Source of the DNA: CAWALV01 sp963782965
Lineage (GTDB): Bacteria > Actinomycetota > Actinomycetes > Acidothermales > Acidothermaceae
Direction of reading: 5' to 3'
Length of the DNA: 64,000 nucleotides
Assembly: GCA_963782965.1 (NCBI GenBank)
Contig: CAWALV010000006.1
Span: 682,001-746,000, forward strand
Shown: positions 61,418-64,000 of the stretch, piece after piece
Layout: each line of letters begins with the position of its first letter
How positions within the stretch are numbered: the first letter of the stretch is position 1
The notes under the pieces: model-generated
The model's database searches: none
What the model was told of the DNA's origin: nothing
What the model saw: the letters and a program-made list of their open reading frames with translations, nothing else
Made by a program: the position numbers and the translations under genes

Positions 61418-63322
61418 TCAGGGCTGAAGCCAGCGGTCGAACCAGGCGCGGGTGCGGCGCAGGAGGTCGAGTTGGTGATTGCGTTCCTCGAACAAGTGCC
61501 CTTCTCGGGGATAGATCACCAACTGATGCTCGACGCCGAAATGGCGGAGTGCCCGATGGAAGTACACGGCTTGACCGAGAGGCACGTTGGTGTCCTCCGC
61601 GCCGTGCACGATGAGCACCGGTGTGCGAATACGGCTGCTGAAGGAGATCGGGCTGACGGCGTCGTGCACATGCGGGCCGATGCCGGACCACCCGGTGCTG
61701 CCACCGAGCGCGACCTCGAATTGTCCATTCTCACCGGTCGCGGCGAGCATGCCCCAGTCGGTGACGCCCGCGCCGACGAGCGCTGCGCGGAATCGCGGGG
61801 TCTGGCCGACGGCCCAGGCGGACATGAACCCGCCGTGGCTCCAGCCGGCGATGCCCAACCGATCCGGATCAGCAACGCCTCGGGCGATGAGCAGGTCGAT
61901 GCCGGTCAGGACGTCGGTCCACTCTTCGCGGCCAACCCGGCCGGCGACGCTGACGGCGAAGTCGTGGCCATAGCCCTGGCTACCTCGTGGGTTCGGGAGG
62001 AACACCGCGTAGCCTGCGGCGGCAAACCATTGCGCGCCGGGGAACCAAGAGAGCTCGCAGCAGTCGGCGTAGCGCTCGTACGGGCCGCCGTGCACGATCG
62101 TGACCAGCGGAAACGGCCCTTCCGATGCGGCCTTTTCCACCGGCAGCACCAGGAGGCCCTCAAGTTCGAGGCCGTCGCCGGCGCGGTAGGTCAGCGGTTC
62201 CTGAATGCCCAGAGCGACGCCGTCCAGCTCCGGGCGAGTGTCAGTGACCTTTCGAAGCGGCCCGGTCGGCGGACCGAGGTGAACATCCGCGGTCTGATAT
62301 CGGGTGCCGGTCAGGACGGCGATCTTCTCGCCGTTCGGTGTGATGGTGAGGTCGTCGAGGCGTCCAGGGCGTTTCAACAGAGGCGTTGGACCGGTGGGGT
62401 CCAGTCGGGCCAGCGTTGAGTTGAGGCCGTGGGCGAACACGACGAGTGGGGCGGCGTCGGTCTGGTGCAGTTCGGTGGGGCACATGGGCAGACCGGAGGT
62501 TCGGTTGCGCAAGACGCGGCCGTCCAGGGCAAGGTCGAAGACGGCGGTGCCTGCCTGCAACACCGGTGGTGTGAGAGCGAGGTAACCGAGGTGCCAGCCG
62601 TCGTCGCCCTGCCACCAGGCGAGGGATCGCGCATCGGCGCCGACATCCCCGAGCTCCACCGTGGTGCCGGTTGCAACGTCGAACAGATGCAGCTGGCCGG
62701 TACGTGGGCCGTAGTCGAAGTCGCTGCTGGCTTGGGTGAGTAGGGCAAGCACGCCGCCGTCCGGCCGCTGCCGAAGTTCTACGACGTGCCGGTCGCCGAA
62801 CACGTCCGGAGTCGTGACCCGGCCACTACGCAGGTCGAGCAGCCGCAGCCGGGCACGCGGTTCGCCCTCGCCGACGACGACAGCGTCGTCACGGTCGCGG
62901 CTGCGGCGCGCATCCTCCTCCGTGGGTTCGTCGATGGCAAGCAACGCGACGACGGTGGAGTCGGCGAGCGGCAAGTAGTCGACGATGCCGGCACGCCAGT
63001 TCGTCAACGCGGACGTCGCGCTGTCGGCGAGCGTTAGCAGGTGCACCTGGGGGAGACCGCGATCAGCCCGGTCGGAGAGGAAGAACAGGCTGGCCGAATC
63101 CGCAGACCACCGCGGTCGGGACTCTGTTGCGGTGTCGGTGGTCGCTCGACGTGCAACGGCGGGAGCGTCGGCGTCGACCAGCCAAAGCTCGGTGTCAAGG
63201 TGGTCACCGGCCCGGCCGACGGGAGCGAGAACATAACTGAGCCAGCGCCCGTTCGGGGCAAGGGCCGGAGTTTGGGGTCGGCGACCATTCACCATGATTT
63301 CGGCCGTCAAAGCTTTCGACAT
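61418..63322 (-). CDS. S9-family peptidase (prolyl oligopeptidase/acylaminoacyl-peptidase type)
   Basis: The ATG at 63322 (MSKALTAEIMVNGRRPQTPALAPNGRWLSYVLAPVG) starts the family sequence; the frame stays open upstream without support. About 634 residues. The N-terminal half is a beta-propeller (WSADSASLFFLSDRADRGLPQVHLLTL). The C-terminal half is an alpha/beta hydrolase with Ser in IAGWSHGGFMSAW (about residue 490), Asp in VHGAEDTNVPLGQA (about 570) and His in REGHLFEERNHQ (about 605). It has no signal peptide, so it is cytosolic and probably degrades short peptides. Confidence 0.9.
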   Translation of the reverse strand: MSKALTAEIMVNGRRPQTPALAPNGRWLSYVLAPVGRAGDHLDTELWLVDADAPAVARRATTDTATESRPRWSADSASLFFLSDRADRGLPQVHLLTLADSATSALTNWRAGIVDYLPLADSTVVALLAIDEPTEEDARRSRDRDDAVVVGEGEPRARLRLLDLRSGRVTTPDVFGDRHVVELRQRPDGGVLALLTQASSDFDYGPRTGQLHLFDVATGTTVELGDVGADARSLAWWQGDDGWHLGYLALTPPVLQAGTAVFDLALDGRVLRNRTSGLPMCPTELHQTDAAPLVVFAHGLNSTLARLDPTGPTPLLKRPGRLDDLTITPNGEKIAVLTGTRYQTADVHLGPPTGPLRKVTDTRPELDGVALGIQEPLTYRAGDGLELEGLLVLPVEKAASEGPFPLVTIVHGGPYERYADCCELSWFPGAQWFAAAGYAVFLPNPRGSQGYGHDFAVSVAGRVGREEWTDVLTGIDLLIARGVADPDRLGIAGWSHGGFMSAWAVGQTPRFRAALVGAGVTDWGMLAATGENGQFEVALGGSTGWSGIGPHVHDAVSPISFSSRIRTPVLIVHGAEDTNVPLGQAVYFHRALRHFGVEHQLVIYPREGHLFEERNHQLDLLRRTRAWFDRWLQP

Positions 63323-63389
63323 CCGATCACCGTAGTGACCGAACCGGCGGCGTTGAAAGCAGGTCGACGCTCGCGAGCCGCGCTCACGG

Positions 63390-64000
63390 TCACACGAGCG
63401 GCGGGAGCGGCGTGCCCGGCTCGAGCACCGTCTGGAACGGGTCGCCGATCTCGGCAAGACGGTCAGGGATGCCGCGGATCGTGAACCCGTCCGGTCGCAG
63501 ATCGGGGTCGTCCAGCTCCTCCCAGCGAATCGGCGCCGACACCGGCGCCCCGTTCGCCGCCCGCGGGCTGTAGGGCGCGACGAGCGTCTTGTTGATCGCG
63601 TTCTGCGTGTAGTCGAGACGGGCCTGGCCGCCCCGATCCTGGACCTCCCACTTGGGGCTGACCAGATCGGAGACGACCGCACCGACCGCCTTCGACAGTT
63701 GCTGCACCCAGCTGCGCGTTTCGGCGAAGCTAGGTCCGCGCGCGATGGGGATCCAGAATCTGGACGCCGCGTCGTCCGGTCACCTTCGGCTGACCGCCGA
63801 CGCCGAGATGTTCGAGCGCGGTGCGATGAAGGCGGGCGAGGACCAACACGTCGTCCCACGAGGTGGTGGTGCCGGGGTCGATGTCGATCAGCGCATAGCT
63901 CGGTTGCTCAGGCGCGTCGACACGCGACGTCCAGGCGTGCCATTCGAGCGCACCGAAGTTCGCTGCCCACACGAGCGCCGCCGGCTCGTCGACGACGAGG
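63390..64000 (-). CDS. LigD-type DNA polymerase (primase-polymerase) domain, partial and frameshifted
   Basis: The 5' end is outside the window. The first visible part reads LEWHAWTSRVDAPEQPSYALIDIDPGTTTSWDDVLVLARLHRTALEHLGVGGQPKVTGRRGVQI, with the metal-binding DIDPG of LigD polymerase domains. At about 63757-63760 the frame breaks: an extra T (CAGATTCTGG for CAGATCTGG) moves the expected WIPIARGPSFAETRSWVQQLSKAVGAVVSDLVSPKWEVQDRGGQARLDYTQNAINKTLVAPYSPR into another frame. The C-terminus (GTPLPPLV) is normal. NHEJ gap filling with a ligase is the expected role. Confidence 0.85.

Overview
The window is about 64 kb of very GC-rich DNA from an actinomycete. The organism signals are a kgd-type (E2-E1 fused) 2-oxoglutarate dehydrogenase, Lsr2, TatB, a DinB/mycothiol-transferase-like protein, a class F sortase, a SigK/RskA-like sigma/anti-sigma pair and a CIRCE-controlled Hsp20. 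The content fits a free-living member of the Frankiales/Mycobacteriales-like branch; I cannot name the genus. No rRNA, tRNA or CRISPR array was seen.

Positions 1-19000 are mostly chromosomal housekeeping: the end of an MDR oxidoreductase, a YCF48-like lipoprotein, kgd (frameshifted as given) with a small DUF6104 gene, an M15 peptidase, a pyruvate dehydrogenase operon (E1alpha-E1beta-E2) with a GNAT gene, a CBS/zinc-ribbon protein, the 5-oxoprolinase genes pxpABC, tatB, lsr2, a LigC-like DNA ligase, and a ZIP metal transporter behind a double DtxR-like box.

Positions 19000-23030 (minus strand) hold a tightly coupled operon: CHRD surface protein, class F sortase, polytopic membrane protein, ECF sigma factor, RskA-like anti-sigma factor. 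It reads as a self-regulated surface-display module. Positions 23150-28340 hold an osmoprotectant ABC importer. Both of its outer ends carry IS481-type insertions sitting exactly on gene stop codons. Positions 28400-41950 hold hsp20 with CIRCE, a lactonase-like propeller, a diguanylate cyclase, an FdhF/YdeP oxidoreductase, DUF4192, a class V aminotransferase, DUF2277, a second YCF48-like lipoprotein, two tandem SRPBCC genes and an APC permease.

Positions 42560-53900 are the accessory region. It has a second, nearly identical IS481 copy, an intact IS21-type element (istA, istB and a third small gene), and two divergent MarR modules (azoreductase; alpha/beta hydrolase), with an F420-reductase-like gene and a DUF998 gene between them. 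It ends in a frameshifted tyrosine recombinase. A direct repeat of about 160 bp, covering the recombinase 3' end and its terminator, bounds 8.6 kb of this region.

Positions 54000-64000 hold a small lipoprotein, a cold-shock-like protein, an MBL hydrolase, a two-domain AAA ATPase, a strong candidate structured non-coding RNA (about 59174-59552), flavodoxin, VOC and GNAT genes, an S9 peptidase, and the 3' part of a LigD-type polymerase (frameshifted).

Three genes (kgd, the integrase, the ligD polymerase) are each broken by what looks like a single-base indel in otherwise well-conserved sequence. Assembly error must be excluded before calling them pseudogenes.
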